Source: a virus. Taken from it: 31,126 nucleotides of DNA. Location of the stretch: the IMG/VR virus record IMGVR_UViG_3300008266_009738, positions 1-31,126 of that record. One strand, written 5' to 3'. The translations under genes were made by a program, and so were the position numbers. Below, piece after piece: positions 18,206 through 26,406 of the stretch (positions within the stretch are counted from its first letter, which is position 1; each line of letters begins with the position of its first letter). The notes under the pieces are model-generated. The model saw only the letters and a program-made list of their open reading frames with translations, was not told where the DNA came from and did no database searches.

Positions 18206-18261
18206 TGGCGGTATCCGGCTATTGGTTGACGAGCCCAATCCGATGAATCAGACTCTCGCGG

Positions 18262-18408
18262 ATGGAGAGGATCGCGAGACAGTTTCGGCTCTTGGTTGCG
18301 GCTGGCGGCGGTGTGCTGCTTGTTCTCGCGATCATCGCCCTTGTGACGACTCCGCTATGGGTGTCGCTGCTGGCCTATGCCCGCTGGATTGCGCCGTGGC
18401 CGTTCTGA
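18262..18408 (+). CDS. Possible antisense small membrane protein (48 aa)
   Basis: A plus-strand frame runs from ATG 18262 to TGA 18408, in the only gap of the minus late operon between the tailspike and lysis genes. It encodes a basic N-terminus (MERIARQFRL) followed by two hydrophobic segments (LVAAGGGVLLVLAIIALVTT and LWVSLLAYARWIAPWPF). That is a plausible holin/antiholin or phage membrane peptide. No ribosome site is convincing, and only an antisense position supports a separate role. Confidence 0.35.
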   Translation: MERIARQFRLLVAAGGGVLLVLAIIALVTTPLWVSLLAYARWIAPWPF

Positions 18409-20505
18409 TCACGAAACGACAAAGCCGTAGATGTAATAATCAGCCGTGACCGCCGATCCATGCGCCGCGGTCAGTGACAGATAAAGCGCAGAGGCGGTCG
18501 AAACACCCTGCCCGTATGCGGCAGCGGCGATTGTCTGACCAACGCGACTATCCCCTGTGAGATTGGCGTACCCTTGTGATGCACTTATCAGCACGTCACC
18601 GCCTTTGGCTGTAGACGTGTAGACACCGCCGACAGCGCTACTGGCAGCCGCGCTCGCATTGACTGCCTTTGCAATCAGGATCGTGAAGCCCGTAAAGGTT
18701 CCGTGCTTCGTAAATGCTTGGTCGGCGGTCGAGTTCATGTTCGCCCCGGTGATCGACCAGAGCAGTTGCGCCATGTTCTTGCCACGGATGGGAAGAGTGG
18801 ATGAAACCGCCGTGGAGCTTGCCCGCAGCGCCTCTAGCCCCCCGGTACGAAGTGCGACATCGTTACCGTTGAACCCCTCAATAAACAGGCCGGAGTTGTT
18901 GCCGTAGAGCAGCCCGCGAAGAGTGCTTGCCGAAAGAATTTCATACCCGCCGAAATTCCCAGCCGCCGGGGTCCCGACCGACATAACGCGGGAGATGCCG
19001 AGGACATTAGGCGCACCCGGCCCAAGGATCGCGGCTGTGGCGCTGGTGTGGCGAAGGCCACGGACAGCCGATAGGATCAGCGTGTCAGCCGTCTTGTTTC
19101 CGGCGAAGTTGTTGCTTTCTGAAAGCACAATGCCTGTCAGTGAAGCGGACTGCTCTTCGTAGCCATAGGTCTGAGTGCCGCCCGCCCCGAGCGTGTCATA
19201 ACCGCGGTTGCCAGAGAAGACCGTGCCAGATGCGTTGTAGGTCGCGTCCTGATACCGGGCGACAATACCAGGAGAGCCGCTGGTCTGCCCGTTATCAATG
19301 CAGGTGTTCCCCTCGACGATGCCGTTTTTGCCGCCGAAGTCGATGCCGGCACCGGAATTGTCAAAGCACAGGTTGTCGCGAACGATGCTATCAGCCGCCC
19401 AAATCTCAATGCCGCCGCACTTGTAACCATTCACGTCAGTACCGACGCCCCCTGTGATGCGGTTTCCTTCAACCGTCACTTTGTAGGTGTCAGCATCCGC
19501 TTCCACAGTCACGCCGGCACCGAAGCCGAAATCGGTAACGCGGTTGCCAGCGACGATTGTGTTCGATGACGCGATGAGGATGGCAGAGCCATTACACCGA
19601 TTGTCCTCGACCGCATTCCCGTAGCTCGTGCGCCCGTCGTGGGAAATGATGATCGCCTGATTGAGCGCGTCGTCCGTGGTGGCCCGAGTGATCCTGTTTC
19701 CCTTGATCACGCTGTCACGAAGGCCAGTGGCGACAATGCTGACTGTAGCCTGATTGGGGAAATTGCAGTCGAGTATCTTGATGCGGTCGCACGACTGAAG
19801 GCCGAGGGCACCGTGCGTCCCCGATGGGGTCTTGCTGTTCCAGTCAATGGTGAGGTCACGAACCTCAACGTCTGACAGGCTCTGGAAGTGAACAAAATTG
19901 TCGGTGGGAGAGTTGTTGTCGAGCTTCAGGACGGAGTTTCCTGTGCCAGAGCCGAGCCATTTCTGGTTGCCGACACCATCGATGGGAGAAGCCGACCCCC
20001 ATAGAATTGTGCCGTCAGGGAAATGGATAATGGGCGCAGCGGCGTTGATTGCCGCTTGGAGTGACGTCGCATCATTGGTCGCGTTGTCAGCCTTGACGCC
20101 CCACCACGTCACTTGTGCGTTAACGCCATCCCACTGACGAACCCACGCGCCGGACGCACCAGACGTATCGGATGCCGGGGGCACGTAAATGGCCTGCTGC
20201 GTGTCGGCTGTCACGGCGGAAGAGAGGTTGGACGAGGACCAGCGGAACAGCCCCTCTCGCCCTGTTTCCACGAGATTGCAGACGGGGAATTTCGTTCCAT
20301 CGACTGATGCGAGAGTCACGCGGGTTGTCGCTGATGTGGCAACAATACCGTTGGCAAGCTCCGTTTCGCCCACGGCCCCCGCGTCGATATTCCATACGGT
20401 GCCGTTGGACGAGACGGTGATGTCGCCCTTGTCGCCATCGGGGACCTGGGGACCCTGAGGGCCGCGCTCGATCACCTCGACAACAATCGTGTCAAGTGTA
20501 GGCAT
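18409..20505 (-). CDS. Beta-helix tailspike protein
   Basis: The protein is 698 aa. The first 25 residues share the start LDTIVVEVIERGPQGPQ with the 21383-22237 fiber (collagen-like Gly-Pro-Gln repeats). Residues about 130-560 contain the pattern of a pectate lyase superfamily beta helix (TWWGVKADNATNDATSLQAA, then repeats such as GNRITGGVGTD, VEGNTCIDNGQ). This is the usual trimeric tailspike that binds and cuts host surface polysaccharide. The C-terminal part (about 570-698) has Ala/Ser-rich strands that may make the cap. An AAGGA site lies nine bases before the start. Confidence 0.85.
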   Translation of the reverse strand: MPTLDTIVVEVIERGPQGPQVPDGDKGDITVSSNGTVWNIDAGAVGETELANGIVATSATTRVTLASVDGTKFPVCNLVETGREGLFRWSSSNLSSAVTADTQQAIYVPPASDTSGASGAWVRQWDGVNAQVTWWGVKADNATNDATSLQAAINAAAPIIHFPDGTILWGSASPIDGVGNQKWLGSGTGNSVLKLDNNSPTDNFVHFQSLSDVEVRDLTIDWNSKTPSGTHGALGLQSCDRIKILDCNFPNQATVSIVATGLRDSVIKGNRITRATTDDALNQAIIISHDGRTSYGNAVEDNRCNGSAILIASSNTIVAGNRVTDFGFGAGVTVEADADTYKVTVEGNRITGGVGTDVNGYKCGGIEIWAADSIVRDNLCFDNSGAGIDFGGKNGIVEGNTCIDNGQTSGSPGIVARYQDATYNASGTVFSGNRGYDTLGAGGTQTYGYEEQSASLTGIVLSESNNFAGNKTADTLILSAVRGLRHTSATAAILGPGAPNVLGISRVMSVGTPAAGNFGGYEILSASTLRGLLYGNNSGLFIEGFNGNDVALRTGGLEALRASSTAVSSTLPIRGKNMAQLLWSITGANMNSTADQAFTKHGTFTGFTILIAKAVNASAAASSAVGGVYTSTAKGGDVLISASQGYANLTGDSRVGQTIAAAAYGQGVSTASALYLSLTAAHGSAVTADYYIYGFVVS

Positions 20506-20522
20506 TCAGCTTGTCCTTGGGT

Positions 20523-21386
20523 TTAGACGCAGACGCTATTCAGTTGCTCGGAAAAGCCCGCCGTCTGGCTTGACCACGTGATTCCGTCTGGCGATGTCTG
20601 GATTGCCGCTGCGCTTACTGATCGATAACCGACAGCGACAAACTGGCTTCCGGTCCAGCAAACGTGTTTCATGTCGTCAGAGCCGGCTGTGGTGCGCCCG
20701 GTCCACGTAGCTCCGTCAGGCGATGTTCTAGCTAAAAGCGTTCCGACAGCCACAAATTGAGTGCCAGACCAGCAGACGCCATTGACGCCGCTTGTTGACC
20801 CGAATGTTTCAAAGGCCCAAGATGTTCCGTTAGACGACCGCTGAACCTTACCCGCACCACCGACTAGAACGTAATATCCGCCGCCGTAAGCTGCCCCGCG
20901 CGAAACAAATCCGGCTGGCGTGTCCCACCGCGACCATGACGAACCGTTGTAAAACTGAACGTCATCGCCGCCAGTGCCAAGGACGACACTGCTACCATTT
21001 GGAGCAAACTTTACGCCAGTATACCCACCAGACAGAGCAACGCTAGACCACGATACGCCGTCCGATGATTCAAGAACGCTTGTTCCGGCAGAGGCAAACC
21101 ATTTCGTTCCGTTCCATGTGACGCCAGCAAGGTTAGTGCTGGTTCCTGATGTTTCAGTTGTCCACGTTACAGCGTCCGACGAAGACAGGATTGTTCCCCC
21201 CTCACCGACTGCTATATATTTTGTACCTGAATTGAACACGTCAAACAGGTCGTTGCTGGTTCCGCTTGTTCTTGTGGTCCATGAGGAACCTGTTTCCGAT
21301 GTCGCAATTCTGCCGCCGTTGCCGACAGCAACGATCAACCCCGCCTGACGCGCAGCGGGGACGAACCGACCAAGGCCCGGAATCAT
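20523..21386 (-). CDS. Asp-box beta-propeller tail protein
   Basis: The protein is 287 aa and is built almost wholly from repeats of the sialidase/BNR Asp-box type: S-x-D-G-x-x-W (SSDAVTWTTE, SSDGVSWSSV, SPDGATWTGR, SPDGITWSSQ), with the alternating pattern VAVGxxG...TSxxGxxW. It should fold as a six- or seven-blade propeller that binds carbohydrate. Lying between two fiber genes with overlapping starts (ATGA at 21383-21386), it is likely a receptor-binding or baseplate-attached subunit. No enzyme motif is seen. Confidence 0.75.
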   Translation of the reverse strand: MIPGLGRFVPAARQAGLIVAVGNGGRIATSETGSSWTTRTSGTSNDLFDVFNSGTKYIAVGEGGTILSSSDAVTWTTETSGTSTNLAGVTWNGTKWFASAGTSVLESSDGVSWSSVALSGGYTGVKFAPNGSSVVLGTGGDDVQFYNGSSWSRWDTPAGFVSRGAAYGGGYYVLVGGAGKVQRSSNGTSWAFETFGSTSGVNGVCWSGTQFVAVGTLLARTSPDGATWTGRTTAGSDDMKHVCWTGSQFVAVGYRSVSAAAIQTSPDGITWSSQTAGFSEQLNSVCV

Positions 21387-22237
21387 CGCGAGCCCGGAAC
21401 CACTGAGATGTGAATGTTTGAACTATCCTCGACGAAGTAGCTTAGAAGCGACGTTCGGGATGCGGTCGTGTCGATGGCGACAGCAGAACCACCCTGGAAC
21501 TTGTAAACAGCGTTATAGGAAAGCGTCCAACCGCCCGTGCCGTTCTGCTTCACAATAATGACGCCCGACTGACCCGCCTTTGCATTGGACGGAGCGCCGA
21601 GCGTTCGGGATGCCGTCAGCGTTACCGTGAAGTTGATGCCGGTCGCCATATCAACGGCAATCGTCGCCGCGTCCGTCAATGTGGCTGGGGCGGCTCCTGC
21701 CCATACCTGGTCCGTAGACAGAACCTTGTCTGCGGTGTTCCCGAGAAACTGCGCTGTGGTGGCTTCGGGAATCCGCGCAATGTCAAACGTGCCAGATGTA
21801 ACGTCAGCCGCAGCGTGATTGTGGGAAGCCGCCGCAAAGGTGCTTGTGGGCTCAACAGCAGCCGTCCCGAGGCCAAGGGCAGTCCGCCCCGTCGCAGCGT
21901 TCCCGGTAAGGACAGAGCGCCCCGTTGCGGTGCTGTCGGTGATGTCGGTTGCGACAATGCTGGATACGGAGCCGGTTGGCCCCTGCGGTCCCGTCGCGCC
22001 CGTCGCGCCCGTGTCTCCCTTGGAAGCAATGACGCCCCAATAGGTCGCGTTCGGCGGTGCCTGATTGGTGTGAGCCATGATGCAGATATAGGAGGAGCCG
22101 TTATAGGATACCGCGTCATTGACGACGTAAGCCGTCGCGCCGGACCATGTGCCCTGATACTGGGTAAAGGCCGGTCCACGGTCGCCCTGCGGCCCCTGCG
22201 GACCATCCTCGATGACTTCAACAACTAGCGTCGTCAT
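21383..22237 (-). CDS. Collagen-like tail fiber with carbohydrate-binding domain
   Basis: The protein is 284 aa from the ATG at 22237 (overlap with the Ig-like gene). The N-terminus (TTLVVEVIEDGPQGPQGDRG) carries collagen Gly-X-Y repeats, matching the tailspike N-terminus. Residues about 30-75 (YQGTWSGATAYVVNDAVSYN) match a chitinase-type carbohydrate-binding fold. Another collagen segment (KGDTGATGATGPQGPTG) precedes a fiber shaft ending with a beta-rich C-terminus (TASRTSLLSYFVEDSSNIHI). It is probably a fiber that attaches the same way as the tailspike but with a different tip. Confidence 0.78.
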   Translation of the reverse strand: MTTLVVEVIEDGPQGPQGDRGPAFTQYQGTWSGATAYVVNDAVSYNGSSYICIMAHTNQAPPNATYWGVIASKGDTGATGATGPQGPTGSVSSIVATDITDSTATGRSVLTGNAATGRTALGLGTAAVEPTSTFAAASHNHAAADVTSGTFDIARIPEATTAQFLGNTADKVLSTDQVWAGAAPATLTDAATIAVDMATGINFTVTLTASRTLGAPSNAKAGQSGVIIVKQNGTGGWTLSYNAVYKFQGGSAVAIDTTASRTSLLSYFVEDSSNIHISVVPGSR

Positions 22238-22596
22238 GTCACCGTCCATTCGATAAGATAGACGGACCCGCCAATGTGGGTGGTCGTGGTGCCGTCAATC
22301 GTGCGCTTGAGCGTCCAGCGGCCTCGGAACTTCGCATTCGGAAGCGCATCGGTGGCCGTGTCGGAGAGGGTGAACGTCGCCTCTCCCGTCGTGGGGCTGG
22401 AAATCGTCCACGCCGATCCTGTTGATGGATAGGACAACGTGGTCCCATCCGCGAAATCGAATTGGATTGTGAGTGTGGACCCTGTAAGATCAAGGGCGGT
22501 TAGTGCCCCGTCCGCCTCATAGTATTTGAGGCGAAGCTGTAGGGTGAAGTCGTCACCCTTCTTGATCTTGATGTCCTTGCGTGCCGTGGTGCCCAT
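22234..22596 (-). CDS. Ig-like phage tail protein
   Basis: The protein is 120 aa. It has alternating strands (KDIKIKKGDDFTLQLRLKYY, LDLTGSTLTIQFDFADGTT, TGEATFTLSDTATDALPNA, GRWTLKRTIDGTTTTHI) typical of Ig-like or BppU N-terminal-like domains in phage tail or baseplate proteins. It lies between two fiber genes with overlapping coding at both ends. A role as a linker or fiber attachment protein is inference. Confidence 0.65.
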   Translation of the reverse strand: MGTTARKDIKIKKGDDFTLQLRLKYYEADGALTALDLTGSTLTIQFDFADGTTLSYPSTGSAWTISSPTTGEATFTLSDTATDALPNAKFRGRWTLKRTIDGTTTTHIGGSVYLIEWTVT

Positions 22597-23438
22597 CAGG
22601 TCTTAATGATCCAGTTGGAGAACAGGGCGGGTGAAAGCGTGGTCGCGGCAGTGCCGGAGCCAACCGAAGAGGTCGTGAAGGTGTGGGTGTGGGCACCATT
22701 GGAAGATGTCGTGGTCGTGCCGCCCGACTTCATGCGACCAGCGCCGCCAGAACCGCCCGCGCCGTCGCTCTCAATCGCAACGGTGTGCGTATGAGCGCCG
22801 TCCGAGGATGTCGTGCCGGTGTGGGTATGAGCGGGGATATTCGCTTCAACCAGGGTCGTCTGTGCAGCGCCGCCCGTTCCACCGACGCTCGTTCGCCCGG
22901 TGATGGCAGAGGGGATGCGGGCCGCATCGCTGCCGCCCATGTTGTCGCGGCCATAGGGAGCCCTGCCCCGCATGTCGGGGACGTTGAATGTGGTCGCACC
23001 GTCACCCGTTCCGAATGCCGTCCCGATGACCGCAAACAGCGCCGAATAGGTGGAGCGGGAATAGGCCGTGCCGTCGCAAAGCAGGAACCCCGTGGGGGCG
23101 GAAGTCCCGCCATAGGGGATGTATCCACCAGTCGGAACCGCAGTGACGGATGGAGCGGAAACAAGCTCACCGACAGGATCGGCGGTGCGGACCGTCGTGC
23201 CTGCGGAGGTCTTCAGAACCGCCTTGCACATCCCGTCTGGCAGGTAGATTGCCGAGAAGGTGCCGGTGGAATCCGCCACGACAGGATTAGCGTGAGCCGT
23301 GGTCCTGTCCTTGTCCTGATAGACCGTGACAGGCGTGGTCGTGCCGGTCTCGTAGAAGTAGAGCAAGGCACCAGCAAGCGGCGCGCCGGAAGCCGCCTCG
23401 AACTGAGACCAAGGCGGTGAAAAGAGAGTGACGGACAT
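22596..23438 (-). CDS. Tail fiber with collar domain
   Basis: The protein is 280 aa. The N-terminal part (SPPWSQFEAASGAPLAGALL, then YFYETGTTTPVTVYQDKDRT) is a common attachment domain of phage tail fibers. Residues about 108-175 carry the tail collar pattern (GTSAPTGFLLCDGTAYSRST, FGTGDGATTFNVPDMRGRA). The C-terminus is His-rich (HTHTGTTSSDGAHTHTVAI, NGAHTHTFTTS), a fold seen in fibers that bind metals at the tip. A GGGG site precedes the start, and a terminator lies just upstream. Confidence 0.82.
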   Translation of the reverse strand: MSVTLFSPPWSQFEAASGAPLAGALLYFYETGTTTPVTVYQDKDRTTAHANPVVADSTGTFSAIYLPDGMCKAVLKTSAGTTVRTADPVGELVSAPSVTAVPTGGYIPYGGTSAPTGFLLCDGTAYSRSTYSALFAVIGTAFGTGDGATTFNVPDMRGRAPYGRDNMGGSDAARIPSAITGRTSVGGTGGAAQTTLVEANIPAHTHTGTTSSDGAHTHTVAIESDGAGGSGGAGRMKSGGTTTTSSNGAHTHTFTTSSVGSGTAATTLSPALFSNWIIKT

Positions 23439-23453
23439 TCAGCACCCCGAACG

Positions 23454-23477
23454 AAAAAAGCCCCCGCAAAGGGGGCT
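23454..23477 (-). terminator. Rho-independent terminator on the minus strand
   Basis: On the minus strand a stem AGCCCCC/GGGGGCT around TTTGC is followed by a T6 run. It lies 25 bases after the end of the last ejection-protein gene (23503) and only 16 bases before the collar-fiber start (23438). It is oriented to terminate transcription from the ejection genes; fiber genes then need read-through or antitermination. Confidence 0.8.
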
Positions 23478-23502
23478 CGTGTGGTGGACGTGTGTGTGGA
23501 CG

Positions 23503-26406
23503 TTAGGGGGCTGCTGCCCCCCCGGCTGGAACGTTGTTCCGGTCCTCTTCGCTCTGTCCGAACCGCTGATACGGAAGGGCGCGGAAGAGGCTGTTTGGGT
23601 CTACCGTTACGCCAAGTTTGTCGCCCAAGGTCGAAGCGAAGTTACGAGACGCAATCTGAAGCCCTGAGACGGTGGCGGCGGTAGGAGTTTGGATGGCAAG
23701 CTGATAGGCGCGCGACCAGCGAGCGGCAGAGGAAGCCGTAGCCGGAGACGCAAGAACGCGAGACACGACATTGCCGCCAAGGACGGTTGCCATCGTCGTG
23801 ATAGGGCTAGCCAGCAAACCGGCACCGATGCCAGCAGCAGAAAGGTTCTGCGCCGTTCCCGATGGGTTGCCGAACCGCTGAACCTCACGCGAACGACTGG
23901 AAATCGTGGCAATGTCGTCAAGGGCCTGAGCGTGGGTACGGTTTCCGGTTGCCCGAAAGAGGATGTCCTTGCCCCGCTCGGAAAGCTTCCCGTAGTCAGT
24001 AACAAACCGGGCCGGGGAGAAATTCCCATCACCATCCCTTCCAAGGCGGGAGACGATGACGGAAGCTACTTCATTCCACTCGTCCGGCTGCATGGCCTTC
24101 CGGGCGGTCGAGAGCTTCCAGATGTCAGCCGAGGCGCGAGACGACGCGGCGTTCTGGATTTGGGTAATGATACCCTCGTCCGAATTGGCGTTCATGATCC
24201 GACCAAGCGTCTCGCGGCGCTGCGTCCAAGCCGAATACCACTGATCCGCCCTTTTATGCGCCTGATAGGCAGCGGGGCCGGCAGCACGAGCGGCAGCGTC
24301 AATATCAGCGGTCAGGGCCGCGCCAATCTGCTTGAGTTCAGCATTGGACATGCCCTGCGGCGTGTTCCCAAAACTGGTCATTTCATTCAGGCGGGTGCGG
24401 AGATCGCGCATTCCCTGGTATGTCAAGCCCCCCCTTTGTAGGGCTTCATCAATGACAGAGACGGCCTGCCCCTGCCCAAGCCCAGCCGCCTGATTGCGGG
24501 AGACGATCTGTTGCGCGATCTGCGAGGTCTGCCCAATAGGGTAAACCTGACCGGGCGGCACCAACTGCTCAACGCGCCCATAAAGCTGATCAGCGCGAGC
24601 CGGCATCGCGACCCTAACTGTCTGCTCGATACCGGAGCGAGCGGCAGCGCCGGCTGCGTCTGCGGTCGGGACGGCACCACCACCAAGGGCAGCGGCGGTG
24701 TCATCCATCCGCGCGCCCATCTGCTGAACCATGCGATCCGTGTTCCGAACAATCGGGTCCCCAGCCAAGGGAACGTTGCGAACGCCCTGCCCAACCCGCT
24801 GCATCGCGGTAGAATCCGTGGCGATGAGGCGAGGCACCTGCACGCCCTGCCTGTCAGCCGCATCTATGACAGCCTGACCAGACGGGCGGGTCGTGATGGC
24901 GTTCTGCGGAAGTCGCGGCCCGACAAGAGCGTTAAGAGCGCCTCCTGTCACACCGCCGACGACAGCGCCCGTTGCCGCCCTTTGCGCCCTATCAGCCAGA
25001 CCGTCACCCTGACCGGCACCGAAGGCCGCGCCATAACCAGCGCCGACCATGGCACCCCGGCCAAGCCGCGTCATGGCATTCGCTGGCGCGGAAAGCTGAC
25101 CCACCGGGAGGGCAAGGCCGCCGCCAAGCTGGGAGCCAATCGACAAAATCGGGGACTGTGCATCATAGGCCGCATTCACGCCGCGCTGACGGTCGAGGTT
25201 GGCCCCGTAACGCTGCGAGAAGGTCGCCCCGTCGCCACGCCCGACAATCGTGTCGAGGAACGCCACTGTATCGTCCATGAACGGGTTGACGCCGCGCGCC
25301 ACGCCCTGAACAATCGTGTTTGCCGTCCGCATAACGGGGTTCTGCTCGGCAAGGCTGCGCTCTGCCTCCGCCTGCGCTTGCTGCCGGCGCGTCTGGCTGT
25401 CACGCGGGCGAATGGTGATCTCGGGAATGGATCGCTGCTGGGCAACCGCCTCGCCCTGTGCGGGGAGACCCCCCTGGAACTGCGCGAACGTCTGATCAAG
25501 GTTCGGAGCGGAAAGCGCACCAGGAGACGCGGGTGCCGTGGCTGCGAAGGTCGCGCCGACATCGGGCGTTCCGAGAGGTGCGCTTGCCGGGCGTGGGGAA
25601 GGCACAGGAGCCGTTGCGCCTTCCGGGGGCGCATCGTCCCACTGGATTGCCAAAGCGGGCTGTGCGGGGGCTGCGGAGGGCTGTGCGGCGTCGATCCTGC
25701 GGGGCGGGTTCTGCGAATAGTCGAACTGCGGCCTGTTCTGCCACATCTGGTCAACGACCTGCTCGCGGGTCGGCTGGGCACCGGGGGCGGCTGGGGCAGC
25801 GGGGGATGCTGTCGGGGCGGGCGTTGCTGCGGCTGGTGCTTCCGGGTCCGGGGTATCATCCCACTGGATGCCGGCAGTCAGAGCACCTGCCTGATCCCAC
25901 AAGCCACCAGTCTGGCCGGGCATGGAAGGGGATGCCGGTGTGGCGGTTTGCTGACCGGGAAACGGGATGCCGTGCGGGTTGCTGGACGCAGACGGAGCAT
26001 AGCCGAGCGTGAAGAACCGATGCCGCCCGATATCATGACCGGAACCGTTATCCCATGAGGGAGCCTGACGGCCAAGGCCAGCCTGTGCGGTCGGTGAATA
26101 GAAATGCGTCGCGCCCCCGGTCGGGTCCTGAGACTGACCGGAAAAGAACGGCTCTAGCGCCTGTGCCACCCGCTGATAAGACGGGTCTGTCGGCTGGATA
26201 GACTGAAGACGGGCGGCTGTGGTTGGGTTATTCCACGGCTCGAACTGATTGCGGGCGAACACGATGTCCCGAGCGCCACGACCAGCCGAGCGCATACGGT
26301 TGGCGATGACGTGGGCAACGGCTAGCTGACCGACAGGACCCTCGGATGCAGCCTCACCAATAACGGTGCGGATGATGAGATCGCGTTCGGTCGGATCAGT
26401 GATCAT
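23503..26406 (-). CDS. Ejection protein with N-terminal peptidoglycan hydrolase (gp16-like)
   Basis: The protein is 967 aa. Residues 1-140 match the SleB/Hydrolase_2 fold (RTVIGEAASEGPVGQLAVAHVIANRM, with E18 as probable catalytic acid, then RNQFEPWNN and GGATHFYSP), so it can open peptidoglycan during DNA entry. Residues about 140-340 are a Pro/Ala-rich linker with an IQWDD motif twice (180-184 and 254-258). The large C-terminal part is helical, Gly/Ala-rich around 425-500 (GYGAAFGAGQGDGLADRAQR). Length and position agree with an injected internal virion protein of the P22 gp16 type, but sequence similarity to gp16 itself is not claimed. Confidence 0.8.
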   Translation of the reverse strand: MITDPTERDLIIRTVIGEAASEGPVGQLAVAHVIANRMRSAGRGARDIVFARNQFEPWNNPTTAARLQSIQPTDPSYQRVAQALEPFFSGQSQDPTGGATHFYSPTAQAGLGRQAPSWDNGSGHDIGRHRFFTLGYAPSASSNPHGIPFPGQQTATPASPSMPGQTGGLWDQAGALTAGIQWDDTPDPEAPAAATPAPTASPAAPAAPGAQPTREQVVDQMWQNRPQFDYSQNPPRRIDAAQPSAAPAQPALAIQWDDAPPEGATAPVPSPRPASAPLGTPDVGATFAATAPASPGALSAPNLDQTFAQFQGGLPAQGEAVAQQRSIPEITIRPRDSQTRRQQAQAEAERSLAEQNPVMRTANTIVQGVARGVNPFMDDTVAFLDTIVGRGDGATFSQRYGANLDRQRGVNAAYDAQSPILSIGSQLGGGLALPVGQLSAPANAMTRLGRGAMVGAGYGAAFGAGQGDGLADRAQRAATGAVVGGVTGGALNALVGPRLPQNAITTRPSGQAVIDAADRQGVQVPRLIATDSTAMQRVGQGVRNVPLAGDPIVRNTDRMVQQMGARMDDTAAALGGGAVPTADAAGAAARSGIEQTVRVAMPARADQLYGRVEQLVPPGQVYPIGQTSQIAQQIVSRNQAAGLGQGQAVSVIDEALQRGGLTYQGMRDLRTRLNEMTSFGNTPQGMSNAELKQIGAALTADIDAAARAAGPAAYQAHKRADQWYSAWTQRRETLGRIMNANSDEGIITQIQNAASSRASADIWKLSTARKAMQPDEWNEVASVIVSRLGRDGDGNFSPARFVTDYGKLSERGKDILFRATGNRTHAQALDDIATISSRSREVQRFGNPSGTAQNLSAAGIGAGLLASPITTMATVLGGNVVSRVLASPATASSAARWSRAYQLAIQTPTAATVSGLQIASRNFASTLGDKLGVTVDPNSLFRALPYQRFGQSEEDRNNVPAGGAAAP

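Noticed and set aside
22683-23420. Plus-strand open frame over the collar fiber
   Set aside because: Antisense to a clear tail collar protein; no ribosome site and Arg/Gly-rich composition.
24511-26058. Long plus-strand open frame of 515 codons
   Set aside because: It is antisense to the 967-aa ejection protein, which has a recognisable hydrolase domain; the plus frame has an Arg/Gly/Cys-rich composition typical of a shadow.
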